Notes: generated by a model from the letters alone, not told the origin. A stretch of DNA of 35,907 nt from Ethanoligenens sp047722935 (GCA_047722935.1 JBDNZS010000030.1:1-35907); one strand, 5' to 3'; positions 1-7,803 are shown, numbered from the stretch's first letter. Numbers and translations are program-made.

Positions 1-40
1 TAATATATCTGCTGCAATAAACCTATAAAAACAAGGCCAA

Positions 41-961
41 TTAAAACGCCTGTTTTTTCCAAGTATGGTCAAAAACTGCTGCTTTTGGATGGCATTTGTT
101 ATAGATTGACCTGCATCGATTACCCACAATTTGTTCATAAATCTGCGTGGAAGATATATCAGAATGCCCCAGCATCTCTTGAATAGATTTGAGATCAGCT
201 CCGTTTTCCAGCAAATGCGCGGCAAATGAATGGCGAAGCGTATGTGGTGTGATACGTTTCTCAATGCCGGCCTGCTGGGCATAACTTTTAACAATCTTCC
301 AGAATCCTTGTCTGGAGAGCCGTTTTCCACTGGCATTGACAAACAGTGCTTTTTCGCCGCGAATATCGCGAAGCGCCGAACGCGCTTCTTTTAGATAACT
401 TGTGACAGAGTCCGCTGCTTCTTTATAGATTGGAACAGAACGATTTTTTTCCGGACTGCGGCAAAAAAGCACACGGATATCCAAATTGATGTCGCTGGTA
501 TCTAATGCAATCAATTCGGATACCCGAATGCCTGTCGCATACAGAAGCTCCAACATAGCTTTGTCACGGTACCCTTTGAAATCGTCGCAAACTGGCTGCG
601 CAAACAGGAGATCGACTTCTTCGCTGCTTAAAATATCCGGCAGACAACGCTTCTCTCGCTGCACATGCAACGATGCTGCGGGATTTGCTTCGATTACTCC
701 GCGCAGATACAGATATTGAAAAAAACCGCGAATCGAAGCGGCGAAGCGCGAAAGCGTTGCACCGGATCGTCCTTTTTTTCGTAACATATCCAGATAGATT
801 TCCAGTTCATCTACGGTGACGGCAGCAATATCGAAGATCTCCAATTGTTGCAAATACAGTACAAATTGTTTTAGATCTCTCTGATAAGACTGAAACGTAC
901 TTTCCGAAACGGATTTTTGGGTACGTAGATAAACTGAATAACCATCCAGGTAGTTGTCCAT
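41..961 (-). CDS. xerD: Site-specific tyrosine recombinase, XerD type
   Basis: 306-residue tyrosine recombinase expected to resolve chromosome dimers at dif together with a XerC partner. The N-terminal SAM-like core-binding domain covers about residues 1-95 and the catalytic domain about 110-280. Catalytic residues are visible: Arg146 in ATGIRVSEL, His240 and Arg243 in HTLRHSFAAHLLENGADL, His266 in LGHSDIS and the nucleophile Tyr275 in STQIYEQ. After the tyrosine the protein runs on for about 30 residues rich in Lys, Cys and His, longer than the usual XerD tail of roughly 20. It lies 16 bp after spoIIM on the same strand; a spoIIM-xerD neighbourhood is known in Bacillus. XerC versus XerD cannot be settled by motif alone, so the symbol rests on gene context. 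Confidence 0.88.
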   Translation of the reverse strand: MDNYLDGYSVYLRTQKSVSESTFQSYQRDLKQFVLYLQQLEIFDIAAVTVDELEIYLDMLRKKGRSGATLSRFAASIRGFFQYLYLRGVIEANPAASLHVQREKRCLPDILSSEEVDLLFAQPVCDDFKGYRDKAMLELLYATGIRVSELIALDTSDINLDIRVLFCRSPEKNRSVPIYKEAADSVTSYLKEARSALRDIRGEKALFVNASGKRLSRQGFWKIVKSYAQQAGIEKRITPHTLRHSFAAHLLENGADLKSIQEMLGHSDISSTQIYEQIVGNRCRSIYNKCHPKAAVFDHTWKKQAF

Positions 962-977
962 ACTTTTCTTTCCTCTT

Positions 978-1616
978 TCATGCGCTGAAAAAAAGCGCCG
1001 AAAACGCTATGGTTGATCCCGCTTCAATCAACGCGGCCAAAGCAGCCAATCCAAAACAGACGACGAACCGTAAGGCATATAAGTGAAAAATCTGCCAAAG
1101 ATGTGCATTTTCTGCGGGTGAAATCGCACGTATCAGATACAATGAAAATGAAAGTCCCTCGCGGCAAGCTACGACAACTGCAAACGAGGTGATCAATGCC
1201 CATGGCAGAATAAAAAGTGCACAAATCAAAAAACCGGATACACCATAGTGAATATAAATATATCCCATGGAAAGCCCGATTCCAGCACCCTTGAACAATG
1301 CCACCAACACAATACCTACGGCGCCTACCGCCCACAGCCCAAACAGGAAAGCCGCACACAATAAAACCGCCGTTGTAAAAAACGAAGAAATAAACAGGTC
1401 GAAGAAACCTCTGGAAGCCGCCGATTTGGATAACAATTCCTGGGAAAGCAACTGCAATCCGGATGTCTCCGTTGTTGTCCGGCCAGCCGCCAACAGCGCG
1501 CCAACCATTACACCCACCAAGATCAATACAGCCAGTCCAAAATAAGGAAAAAACAATTTGCCATTACCTGTGTTCACAGGTTTCCTTGTTGGATGCCCCA
1601 TCTTTTTTCTTGTCAA
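978..1616 (-). CDS. spoIIM: Stage II sporulation protein M
   Basis: 212-residue polytopic membrane protein matching the SpoIIM (DUF95) family, which with SpoIID and SpoIIP forms the peptidoglycan-degrading machine that drives engulfment of the forespore. A short basic N-terminus is followed by about five hydrophobic segments: near residues 23-45, 75-92, 95-120, 125-150 and 180-205. The chosen start is TTG at 1616, preceded by an AAGGGGG ribosome binding site at about 7 bp; an internal ATG five codons later has no such site. It sits between proC and xerD, all on the minus strand. Its presence supports a spore-forming organism. Confidence 0.85.
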   Translation of the reverse strand: MTRKKMGHPTRKPVNTGNGKLFFPYFGLAVLILVGVMVGALLAAGRTTTETSGLQLLSQELLSKSAASRGFFDLFISSFFTTAVLLCAAFLFGLWAVGAVGIVLVALFKGAGIGLSMGYIYIHYGVSGFLICALFILPWALITSFAVVVACREGLSFSLYLIRAISPAENAHLWQIFHLYALRFVVCFGLAALAALIEAGSTIAFSALFFSA

Positions 1617-1624
1617 GGGCTTGA

Positions 1625-1675
1625 CCCCCTTTACCTTTTATTTGCACAGTTCAATGTATGCAGATAAAAAGGGGG
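1625..1675 (-). other. Long imperfect hairpin between proC and spoIIM
   Basis: The arms CCCCCT (1625-1630) and AGGGGG (1670-1675) pair, and inside them TTTTAT/ATAAAA and TGCA/TGCA continue the stem with a small bulge on one side. In the minus-strand transcript it would fold just before the spoIIM start. It lacks a clean U-tract, so it may be a weak terminator after proC, an RNA-processing site or a translation-control hairpin. Confidence 0.45.
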
Positions 1676-1703
1676 CTATGCTTGCCGTGGGTTTCCTTTT
1701 TGA

Positions 1704-2504
1704 TTATTTTCCAAGTTCCTCAGCGCGCTTTGTACAATGCCGCATCCCATCCTGAATTGCCTGCTCAAATCCATGTGCGTAGAGTGCCTGGAGCGCCGCA
1801 ATTGTCGTGCCGCCTTTGGAAGATACCATTTGAATTAGTCCCTCGGGCTCCTTGCCGGAATCCGTAAGCATTTTAGCAGAGCCAATTAATGTCTGGCAAA
1901 TCAATGCTTTGGCGACAGCAGCGTCAATCCCCTGCTTCACGGCTTCCTCTATCACAGCCTTAGCAAACAGGTAGACATATGCAGGGCTGCTGCCGCTCAC
2001 CGAAATGACGGCTGTCATCTGTTCTTCCGGCAGATCCTGCACAACCCCGCCGGCAGCAAAAACCGCCTTAACTATGGCATATTCTGCATCCGTGAGTGGC
2101 GCGCACTGGCAAAGCGCTGTAGCGCCTTCGCCCAAAAGCAACGGTGTGTTGGGCATCGCAAGCACAATTTTAGCAGATTCGCCCAACCGCTTTTTGATAA
2201 ATGCCGAAGAAATACCGGCCGCGATACTCACGATAATCTTTCCATCCGCAAATGGCTTGATGTTTTGTAATACTTCGTCGTAATTCTGCGGTTTTACAGA
2301 CAAAAAGACGATATCCGCAAATTCAACAAGTTGCTGAACCGTTTCAACACCGTGTACACCTTGATCTTCAAAGCGTCCGTAATGTGCATGATGATGATCA
2401 TATACCGCTATCTGCGCGGCGGGACAAACGTTACGTCCCACCAACCCATTCACAATAGCGCTGGCCATATTGCCGGCGCCAACAAATCCGATGTGCTCTG
2501 TCAT
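1704..2504 (-). CDS. proC: Pyrroline-5-carboxylate reductase
   Basis: 266 residues, the normal length for ProC, which reduces delta-1-pyrroline-5-carboxylate to L-proline with NAD(P)H in the cytoplasm. The N-terminal Rossmann motif is IGFVGAGNMASAIVNG, and the substrate/dimer region carries the conserved ISVSGSSPAYVYLF and the C-terminal VSSKGGTTIAAL. The start at 2504 is an ATG preceded by a GGGGGGA ribosome binding site. A plausible own promoter lies upstream at 2562-2590. proB and proA are not in the window. Confidence 0.95.
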   Translation of the reverse strand: MTEHIGFVGAGNMASAIVNGLVGRNVCPAAQIAVYDHHHAHYGRFEDQGVHGVETVQQLVEFADIVFLSVKPQNYDEVLQNIKPFADGKIIVSIAAGISSAFIKKRLGESAKIVLAMPNTPLLLGEGATALCQCAPLTDAEYAIVKAVFAAGGVVQDLPEEQMTAVISVSGSSPAYVYLFAKAVIEEAVKQGIDAAVAKALICQTLIGSAKMLTDSGKEPEGLIQMVSSKGGTTIAALQALYAHGFEQAIQDGMRHCTKRAEELGK

Positions 2505-2561
2505 GCGTGTTTCCCCCCAGCCCCTATGTCAAGGAATTCTTTTTATAATGTGGTATCGACA

Positions 2562-2590
2562 ATCATATACCTTTTTCTTTCAAGATGCAA
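2562..2590 (-). promoter_or_regulatory. Predicted sigma-A promoter of proC
   Basis: On the minus strand a TTGCAT -35 box (2585-2590) is separated by 17 bp from a TATGAT -10 box (2562-2567). An imperfect palindrome GGTAT..ATACC (2552-2571) overlaps the -10 box and could be an operator. Seen by eye only. Confidence 0.5.
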
Positions 2591-2679
2591 GAACCCAGTT
2601 CGCACTTTCGACATTTTAGTCCTATTGCCCAAAAATGCCGCCGCTATTTTGAAAGGTACAAAACATATTTGGGGATTAT

Positions 2680-4035
2680 TCAATCAGCTAATGCGGCCTT
2701 TATCATGAGTGCACACTCCACACGTTTTCGCTCAAGTGCACAAGAGATCTGCAATGGTGTCAGGATGTCACCCGCATAGGTACTGTTGTTTGCATTGCAC
2801 CCGCCGCTGCAATAGAATTTTGCCCAACAATCTGCGCACCCTTTTTTCGTAAAGATATTTGCCTTTGAAAAGCTCGTTTTCATCTCTTGATCAAACTGCC
2901 CGTCATTCACATTTCCCATCACGAACGCAGGATCGCCTACAAATTGATGACAAGGGTATAGATCCCCCTCCGGTGTGACCGCCACATATTCGTTTCCGCA
3001 TCCACACCCACGCAGCAGCTTGATAGCGCACGGGCCATGCTCCATATCAATCATAAAGTGGAAAAAGTTAAACCCGCGTCCTTCTCTTGTGCGCTGAATG
3101 ATTTCTCTGGCCAACCGGTCATATTCTTCAAAAATGCGCGGCAAGTCTTCTTGCCGTAAAGCAAGTAGATGATCTTCCGGCAGGATAACCGGCTCTACTG
3201 AGACCTCTTTAAATCCTTCATCCACCAAGGCCAGCACATCTTTGGAAAAGTCAAGATTTTCTCTTGTGAATGTACCGCGCACATAATAACCACGGCGTCC
3301 GCGTTTTTCCACCAGACGCTTGATATTCGCCAGGATGGTCTGGTAACTGCCGCTGCCGTCTGCTCGCTTCCGCATCCGGTCATGAACAGATTGACGTCCA
3401 TCAATTGACAGTACGACATTGTGCATTTCGCGGTTGATGAAATCAATCTTCTCATCATCCAACAGAAGCGCATTTGTGGTGGTTGTAAAGCGTATATGCT
3501 TGTCAACTTTTTTTTCTTCTTCTCGTCCATAAGCGACAACGGCTTTTACAACCTCAAAATTCATCATCGGTTCGCCGCCGAAAAAATCAAGTTCCAAATT
3601 CCGCCGGTTTCCCGCATGTTCCAGCAGAAAATCGATTGCCTTCTTCCCAACAGAAAACGGCATTAACTTACGCCCGCCGCCGAAATCACCGGTAGACGCA
3701 AAACAATACGAACAGCGCAGGTTGCAGTCATGCGCTACATTCAGGCACATGGATTTGACCGGTGCCAAATCGCCAGCGTTTTGATAAGAACCATAGATAT
3801 CCGGAGAAAAAAGTCTGCCGTCCTCTTTGAGTGCAAACAGTTCTGCCCATGCTTCTTGCAGCGCTTCCTGTCCATAGCTGTGAAAAGCGGTTTTTGCCTG
3901 TTCCGGCAGATTTGCAGGCATATCCTCTCCCGCAAAACGCAAAAGTGCATGACTGATTTCATCCAGTTCACAAACCGAGCCGCTGTTCACATCTACCACC
4001 ATGCGATGGCCGTTTAATGTATAAGTATGTATCAT
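2680..4035 (-). CDS. scfB: SCIFF peptide radical SAM maturase (thioether-forming)
   Basis: 451-residue radical SAM enzyme of the SCIFF maturase family, which links cysteine sulfurs of the precursor peptide to other residues (ranthipeptide chemistry). An N-terminal peptide-recognition (RRE-like) part spans about residues 1-85. The radical SAM cluster motif is CNLRCSYC, preceded by AHD, with the three ligands at Cys104, Cys108 and Cys111. GGEPMMNFE follows. The C-terminal SPASM region holds the many cysteines expected for two auxiliary iron-sulfur clusters (GCGCGNEY, YPCHQF, GCADCWAKFYCSGGC). The ATG start at 4035 follows a GAGGGG site. The precursor scfA lies just upstream, separated by a strong hairpin. 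Assignment is firm because enzyme and precursor occur together. Confidence 0.95.
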   Translation of the reverse strand: MIHTYTLNGHRMVVDVNSGSVCELDEISHALLRFAGEDMPANLPEQAKTAFHSYGQEALQEAWAELFALKEDGRLFSPDIYGSYQNAGDLAPVKSMCLNVAHDCNLRCSYCFASTGDFGGGRKLMPFSVGKKAIDFLLEHAGNRRNLELDFFGGEPMMNFEVVKAVVAYGREEEKKVDKHIRFTTTTNALLLDDEKIDFINREMHNVVLSIDGRQSVHDRMRKRADGSGSYQTILANIKRLVEKRGRRGYYVRGTFTRENLDFSKDVLALVDEGFKEVSVEPVILPEDHLLALRQEDLPRIFEEYDRLAREIIQRTREGRGFNFFHFMIDMEHGPCAIKLLRGCGCGNEYVAVTPEGDLYPCHQFVGDPAFVMGNVNDGQFDQEMKTSFSKANIFTKKGCADCWAKFYCSGGCNANNSTYAGDILTPLQISCALERKRVECALMIKAALAD

Positions 4036-4093
4036 GTAGACCCCTCTTCGTTAAATAACGGGGACAAAGCCGTTAATATTAAACATGACAAAA

Positions 4094-4121
4094 ATTCAGG
4101 GACGAAAAAACGTCCCTGAAT
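4094..4121 (-). terminator. Intercistronic terminator/attenuator between scfA and scfB
   Basis: A perfect 11-bp inverted repeat (ATTCAGGGACG / CGTCCCTGAAT) with a six-base loop lies in the 108-bp gap between scfA and scfB. On the minus strand it is followed by TTTTTG, the form of an intrinsic terminator. As scfB has no obvious promoter in the gap, it most likely acts as a partial terminator or 3'-stabiliser that makes scfA transcript more abundant than scfB. Confidence 0.8.
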
Positions 4122-4143
4122 CAAAATAAGCGCTTAGAAAGAT

Positions 4144-4284
4144 TTATTTCTGCTCACAGGACTGGTTGGCAACTGTGCAAGAAGTTTTGCAAGCCGACTG
4201 GCAGGATGCCTGGCATTCGCCGCAGCCGCCATTTTTCGCTGTGTTCTGCAATTTCCGTTCATTTAATGTTTTAATGTGTTTCAT
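4144..4284 (-). CDS. scfA: SCIFF ranthipeptide precursor (six cysteines in forty-five)
   Basis: 46-residue precursor peptide. The leader part (residues 1-20) ends in KNGG, and the core holds six cysteines at positions 21, 24, 28, 32, 36 and 43, the diagnostic SCIFF pattern. The ATG at 4284 is chosen over upstream in-frame ATGs because a GGGGGA ribosome binding site lies just before it and the resulting MKHIKTLNERKL start is typical of the family. It is followed by its maturase scfB. In the family the cysteines become thioether-linked to neighbouring residues. A role in quorum-like signalling has been proposed for related clostridial ranthipeptides, but nothing here shows the function. Confidence 0.95.
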   Translation of the reverse strand: MKHIKTLNERKLQNTAKNGGCGECQASCQSACKTSCTVANQSCEQK

Positions 4285-4316
4285 AGTTTTCCCCCGTGTT
4301 TTTAAAAATTGGTTTT

Positions 4317-4369
4317 TCACAGAATGCATTCGTATAAAGAAGCATATCACAGAATGCATAGCATTTCAA
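4317..4369 (-). promoter_or_regulatory. scfA promoter with two 13-bp direct repeats
   Basis: On the minus strand a TTGAAA -35 box (4364-4369) is 17 bp from a TATGCT -10 box (4341-4346). The 13-base sequence ATGCATTCTGTGA occurs twice in the same orientation, at 4347-4359 (exactly within the spacer) and at 4317-4329 (just downstream of the expected start point), 30 bp apart or about three helical turns. This is the geometry of a repressor operator. The regulator is unknown. Confidence 0.6.
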
Positions 4370-4401
4370 CATAACGCCCAAAGCAATTCATCTTGCATTG
4401 C

Positions 4402-4812
4402 TCATGAACGACCGCGGCGATGTCGTGTATTAACTCCCACAATACCGCCAATGATACCTGCCAATACAGAGACCGGCAGTTTTGCAAGCATCATACCGTC
4501 GAGTGCTGCCTGCCCTAGAAATGCTCCACTGATAAACAACAATAACAGGTAAAAAAGGCCTGTCGCAGCGCCAAGCATCAATCCTTTTCGACCAAAAAGG
4601 CGGCCAGCAAACAACCCTCCGCCAAAGCCTCCACCTGCGATTGCTATAAATGCAAATGGCTGCACTACACCCGCCGGCATATCCCGCAGAACCATCAAAA
4701 TGGAAAAAACAATAAGCAATAAAATGCTGAACAGTACACCGCCAAGCATTCCAATCAGTACTGAAAGTACTGCATCCCGCAATCCTGTTTGCGCCTGAGC
4801 GACATTTTTCAT
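4402..4812 (-). CDS. TIGR04086-type small membrane protein
   Basis: 136-residue hydrophobic protein with about four membrane segments (roughly residues 15-42, 48-70, 75-98 and 105-128). Glycine-rich stretches such as IAGGGFGGGLFAGRLFGRKG join them, and the C-terminus is the basic VNTRHRRGRS. It resembles the TIGR04086 (YrzE-like) family, often found next to yajC and the SCIFF genes in clostridia. The start is placed at the ATG at 4812, with a GAGGGG site before it, rather than at the upstream in-frame start that would overlap yajC and add 69 residues without family character. Function unknown. Confidence 0.8.
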   Translation of the reverse strand: MKNVAQAQTGLRDAVLSVLIGMLGGVLFSILLLIVFSILMVLRDMPAGVVQPFAFIAIAGGGFGGGLFAGRLFGRKGLMLGAATGLFYLLLLFISGAFLGQAALDGMMLAKLPVSVLAGIIGGIVGVNTRHRRGRS

Positions 4813-4976
4813 GGCAATCCCCTCAGCTTTCGGATTCCACCTGTTCGGCTTTACCATCGCATTTACGAGGCCACTTGTGGAATGGCAGTGACATGCAAAG
4901 TCGAACATGGAAAGGTTATTTACCAAAGGGTATGCGTAAAATGAACCGCCTATACCGCAAAAGTCAGCAGTAATCT

Positions 4977-5288
4977 TTATTTGTCGTCGTGCAATGTATC
5001 CACGCTCTGTATTGCCCATTTTTTGATGCGGATCTTTTCGCGATCCGCACCGGTCTCGATTACAATCGTATCTTCTTTAAGGGAGACGACACGTCCAACA
5101 ATACCGCCGATGGTGGTGATTTCGTCACCCACCACCAAATTGTCGCGCATATTTTTGGCCTCTTTTTCCTTTTTCTTCTGCGGCCGGATCATGAAAAAGT
5201 ACATCACCACAAACATGACGATGATTACAGCGAAAATAGACAGGCTGGATAATGTTCCACCCGCTGTGGAAGCTGCCAAAAACTGCAT
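4977..5288 (-). CDS. yajC: Preprotein translocase subunit YajC
   Basis: 103 residues with one N-terminal transmembrane helix (about residues 13-34, ending in the conserved FFMIRPQKKKEKE). A small cytoplasmic domain follows, with LVVGDEITTIGGIVGRVV and EKIRIKKWAIQSV. YajC is an accessory membrane protein of the Sec translocon. Gene order queA-tgt-yajC is a widespread Bacillota arrangement and is kept here. A good promoter lies about 110 bp upstream. Confidence 0.95.
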   Translation of the reverse strand: MQFLAASTAGGTLSSLSIFAVIIVMFVVMYFFMIRPQKKKEKEAKNMRDNLVVGDEITTIGGIVGRVVSLKEDTIVIETGADREKIRIKKWAIQSVDTLHDDK

Positions 5289-5398
5289 AAAAACACCTCC
5301 GAAAATATGTGAACAATCGATGGATTAGATATCCCAATGGGCTATCTGCGTCCTTTGTTTGCAGAAACTTATATTTCAACCGCAAACCATACCATTTG

Positions 5399-5427
5399 AT
5401 TATAACTATAACCTGTACACTTGGCAA
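5399..5427 (-). promoter_or_regulatory. Predicted sigma-A promoter of yajC
   Basis: Minus-strand TTGCCA (5422-5427), 17-bp spacer, perfect TATAAT (5399-5404). It gives yajC and probably the downstream TIGR04086 gene expression independent of tgt, with a leader of about 100 nt before the yajC start. Confidence 0.7.
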
Positions 5428-5465
5428 GCTATATTTCTATAAAGGCGGAAGAATATCAAAAAAAC

Positions 5466-5490
5466 ATGAAAAACAGGGTTGATTACCTGT
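5466..5490 (-). terminator. Weak intrinsic terminator after tgt
   Basis: Short stem ACAGG/CCTGT (5473-5490) with an eight-base loop, followed on the minus strand by TTTTTC. It lies just after the tgt stop and before the yajC promoter. The stem is only five base pairs, so termination may be partial. Confidence 0.45.
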
Positions 5491-5505
5491 CTCTGCAATT
5501 TAGAT

Positions 5506-6636
5506 TTAGATGCGGGTATCAATCGTTTGACTCAACTGCCTTTTGAATGCGGCAAAGCACCCTTCGTCTATCGCCTGGCGGATATCTTCCATTAACGTAT
5601 TGTAAAAATAAAGATTGTGCATAACGCTCAGCCGCATAGCCAACAATTCGTCCGCTTTGAACAGATGGTGCAGGTAAGCACGCGAATGTTTCCTGCAAAC
5701 CGGACAATCACAGGTTTCATCAATTGGCGCCGGGTCGCGCGTATATTTGGCATTCATTAGGTTACGTTTGCCCGCGCGTGTAAAGACGTGTGCATGGCGG
5801 GCATTCCGGCTGGGCATCACACAGTCAAACAAATCAATGCCACGTTCGACCGCTTCCAAAATATTCAGCGGTGTCCCAACTCCCATCAAGTAGCGGGGTT
5901 TTTGCACTGGCATATAAGGCTCTACAGCGGAAATAATGCGGTACATGTCCTCGGCAGACTCCCCTACCGCCAATCCGCCAATGGCGTACCCATCCAAATC
6001 CATCGAAGTAATACGCTGCATATGATCAACGCGCAAGTCATCGAACGTCGCTCCCTGATTGATTCCAAAGAGCAGCTGGTTTGGGTTAATTGTACCTGGC
6101 GCGGCTTTCAAGCGCGTTATTTCCTGTTTGCAGCGCTCCAGCCATCTTGTGGTGCGCGCGCAAGACTGAACGGCATATGCGTATTCCGCAGGATTGGCTA
6201 CGCACTCGTCAAATGCCATGGCAATGGTCGAACCCAGATTGGATTGGATCTGCATACTTTCTTCCGGGCCCATGAAAATATGTCGGCCATCAATGTGTGA
6301 AGAAAAATAAACACCGTCTTCCGTGATACGCCGCAATGGCGCCAATGAAAAAACTTGGAACCCACCGCTGTCAGTCAGGACAGGCCCTTGCCAGCCCATG
6401 AATGGACGCAACCCTCCCATTTCCCGCACCACGTCGTCTCCAGGCCGCAGATGCAGGTGATATGTGTTGCACAGCTCAACCTGACACTTTATGTCGGCGA
6501 GATCATAGGAAGACAGGCCGCCTTTAATTGCGGCACTGGTAGCTACGTTCATGAAAGCCGGTGTTTCCACCTTGCCATGTACAGTGGAAAGACGCCCGCG
6601 TCGTGCTTTTTTCTCGGTCTGGAGCAATTCAAACAT
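5506..6636 (-). CDS. tgt: tRNA-guanine transglycosylase
   Basis: 376-residue enzyme that exchanges guanine-34 of GUN-anticodon tRNAs for preQ1 in queuosine synthesis. Visible family marks are VLTDSGGFQVFSL (catalytic Asp region), GGLAVGE (base binding) and FDCVMPSRNARHAH. The C-terminal zinc site is formed by CDCPVC together with a later histidine in AYLHHLF. The ATG at 6636 (MFELLQTEKK) is preferred because a GAGGG site lies five bases before it; the longer reading from a TTG would translate that site. queA lies upstream on the same strand. Confidence 0.96.
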   Translation of the reverse strand: MFELLQTEKKARRGRLSTVHGKVETPAFMNVATSAAIKGGLSSYDLADIKCQVELCNTYHLHLRPGDDVVREMGGLRPFMGWQGPVLTDSGGFQVFSLAPLRRITEDGVYFSSHIDGRHIFMGPEESMQIQSNLGSTIAMAFDECVANPAEYAYAVQSCARTTRWLERCKQEITRLKAAPGTINPNQLLFGINQGATFDDLRVDHMQRITSMDLDGYAIGGLAVGESAEDMYRIISAVEPYMPVQKPRYLMGVGTPLNILEAVERGIDLFDCVMPSRNARHAHVFTRAGKRNLMNAKYTRDPAPIDETCDCPVCRKHSRAYLHHLFKADELLAMRLSVMHNLYFYNTLMEDIRQAIDEGCFAAFKRQLSQTIDTRI

Positions 6637-6678
6637 CGTATCCCTCAATATCCTTTATTTTAGACATCTTACGTGTGG

Positions 6679-6768
6679 TTGTCTGTGGATGCGTAAAGGC
6701 AGGCGATTTATAATATGTAAAGCCATATAGCTTTACATATGTTTCAATAATAAAATGAACACAGACAA
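6679..6768. repeat. Nested inverted repeats between queA and tgt
   Basis: A perfect 11-bp inverted repeat (ATATGTAAAGC, 6713-6723, and GCTTTACATAT, 6730-6740) with a six-base loop sits inside a second perfect 9-bp inverted repeat (TTGTCTGTG, 6679-6687, and CACAGACAA, 6760-6768). No U-tract follows on either strand, so it is not an ordinary terminator. It may be an operator pair or a structured leader of tgt. Confidence 0.7.
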
Positions 6769-6774
6769 TCGGGG

Positions 6775-7803
6775 TCAATAGATAAACATGGCATCTCCAA
6801 AGCTGTAAAACCGATATTTTTCTTCAATTGCCTGTTGATACGCATTCAGCACATGCTCTCGCCCCGCAAAAGCGGAAACCAACATAATAAGCGTTGATTC
6901 CGGTAAATGGAAATTCGTAATGAGTGCATCCAGCACTTTAAATTGGTAACCCGGGTAGATAAAAATGCCTGTCCACCCTTCTGCGGCGCAGATTTCACCG
7001 TTATTTTGCTGCGCAACAGATTCGAGCGTACGGCAGCTCGTGGTACCCACGCCGACTACGCGTCCGCCGGCAGCCTTTGTTTGCCGAATCAGCGCTGCTG
7101 TTTCTTCCGGCAGCACATAATGTTCGGTATGCATGGTGTGCTCTTCAATGGTATCGGTTTTGACAGGGCGGAATGTCCCTAATCCAACATGCAAGGTAAC
7201 ATAGCCGATGCGCACACCGCTGTCTTGTATTTTTTGTAAAAGCTCCGGCGTAAAATGCAGTCCTGCTGTGGGAGCTGCCGCAGAACCACTTTTTTTGGCA
7301 TAAACCGTCTGATAACGTTCCTTGTTTTCCAGTGTATGGGTGATGTAATGCGGAAGTGGCATTTCACCGATTTGCTCCAGTAAATGATAAAAATCGCCGT
7401 CATGCTCAAAGCGCACGATGCGGTTGCCGCCTTCAATGATTTCCATCACCTCGGCTTTTAAAAGACCGTCGCCGAAAACGTATCGCGCGCCGACCCTTGC
7501 AGTACGGCCGGGCCGTAGTAAAACCTCCCAGACATCCCGCCTTTTCTCATTGAGCAGGACAAATTCCACTTGTCCGCCCGTTTTCTCTCGGTTTCCGTAC
7601 AATCGTGCCGGCAGCACACGAGAGTTGTTCAAAATTAAGCAGTCACCGGGTTTGAGCAGTTCCGGCAGCTCGTAAAAATGTCGGTGCGATACCGCGCCGG
7701 TTGTGCGCTCAAGTGTCATCAAGCGCGACTGGTCGCGTTGCGCAAGAGGTTCCTGGGCAATGCGGTCCTGTGGAAGTTCATAGTAAAAGTCCGATTTTTT
7801 CAT
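6775..7803 (-). CDS. queA: S-adenosylmethionine:tRNA ribosyltransferase-isomerase
   Basis: 342 residues, the usual length. QueA moves and isomerises the ribosyl group of SAM onto preQ1-tRNA to make epoxyqueuosine. Conserved blocks are FYYELPQDRIAQEPLAQRD at the N-terminus, TAGLHFTPELL in the middle and ITNFHLPESTLIMLVSAFAG near the end. The start at ATG 7803 (MKKSDFYYELP) fits the family exactly; the open frame reaches further upstream without similarity. An AGGTTG-like site precedes it. It forms a queuosine unit with tgt. Confidence 0.96.
   Translation of the reverse strand: MKKSDFYYELPQDRIAQEPLAQRDQSRLMTLERTTGAVSHRHFYELPELLKPGDCLILNNSRVLPARLYGNREKTGGQVEFVLLNEKRRDVWEVLLRPGRTARVGARYVFGDGLLKAEVMEIIEGGNRIVRFEHDGDFYHLLEQIGEMPLPHYITHTLENKERYQTVYAKKSGSAAAPTAGLHFTPELLQKIQDSGVRIGYVTLHVGLGTFRPVKTDTIEEHTMHTEHYVLPEETAALIRQTKAAGGRVVGVGTTSCRTLESVAQQNNGEICAAEGWTGIFIYPGYQFKVLDALITNFHLPESTLIMLVSAFAGREHVLNAYQQAIEEKYRFYSFGDAMFIY

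Noticed and set aside
41..961. Integrase of a mobile element
   Set aside because: Housekeeping XerD-like length and the spoIIM neighbour fit a chromosomal recombinase; no attachment repeats or phage genes nearby.
6679..6768. preQ1 riboswitch before tgt
   Set aside because: The gap has inverted repeats but I do not find the short C-rich loop and A-rich tail of preQ1 aptamers, and the genes act after preQ1 synthesis.
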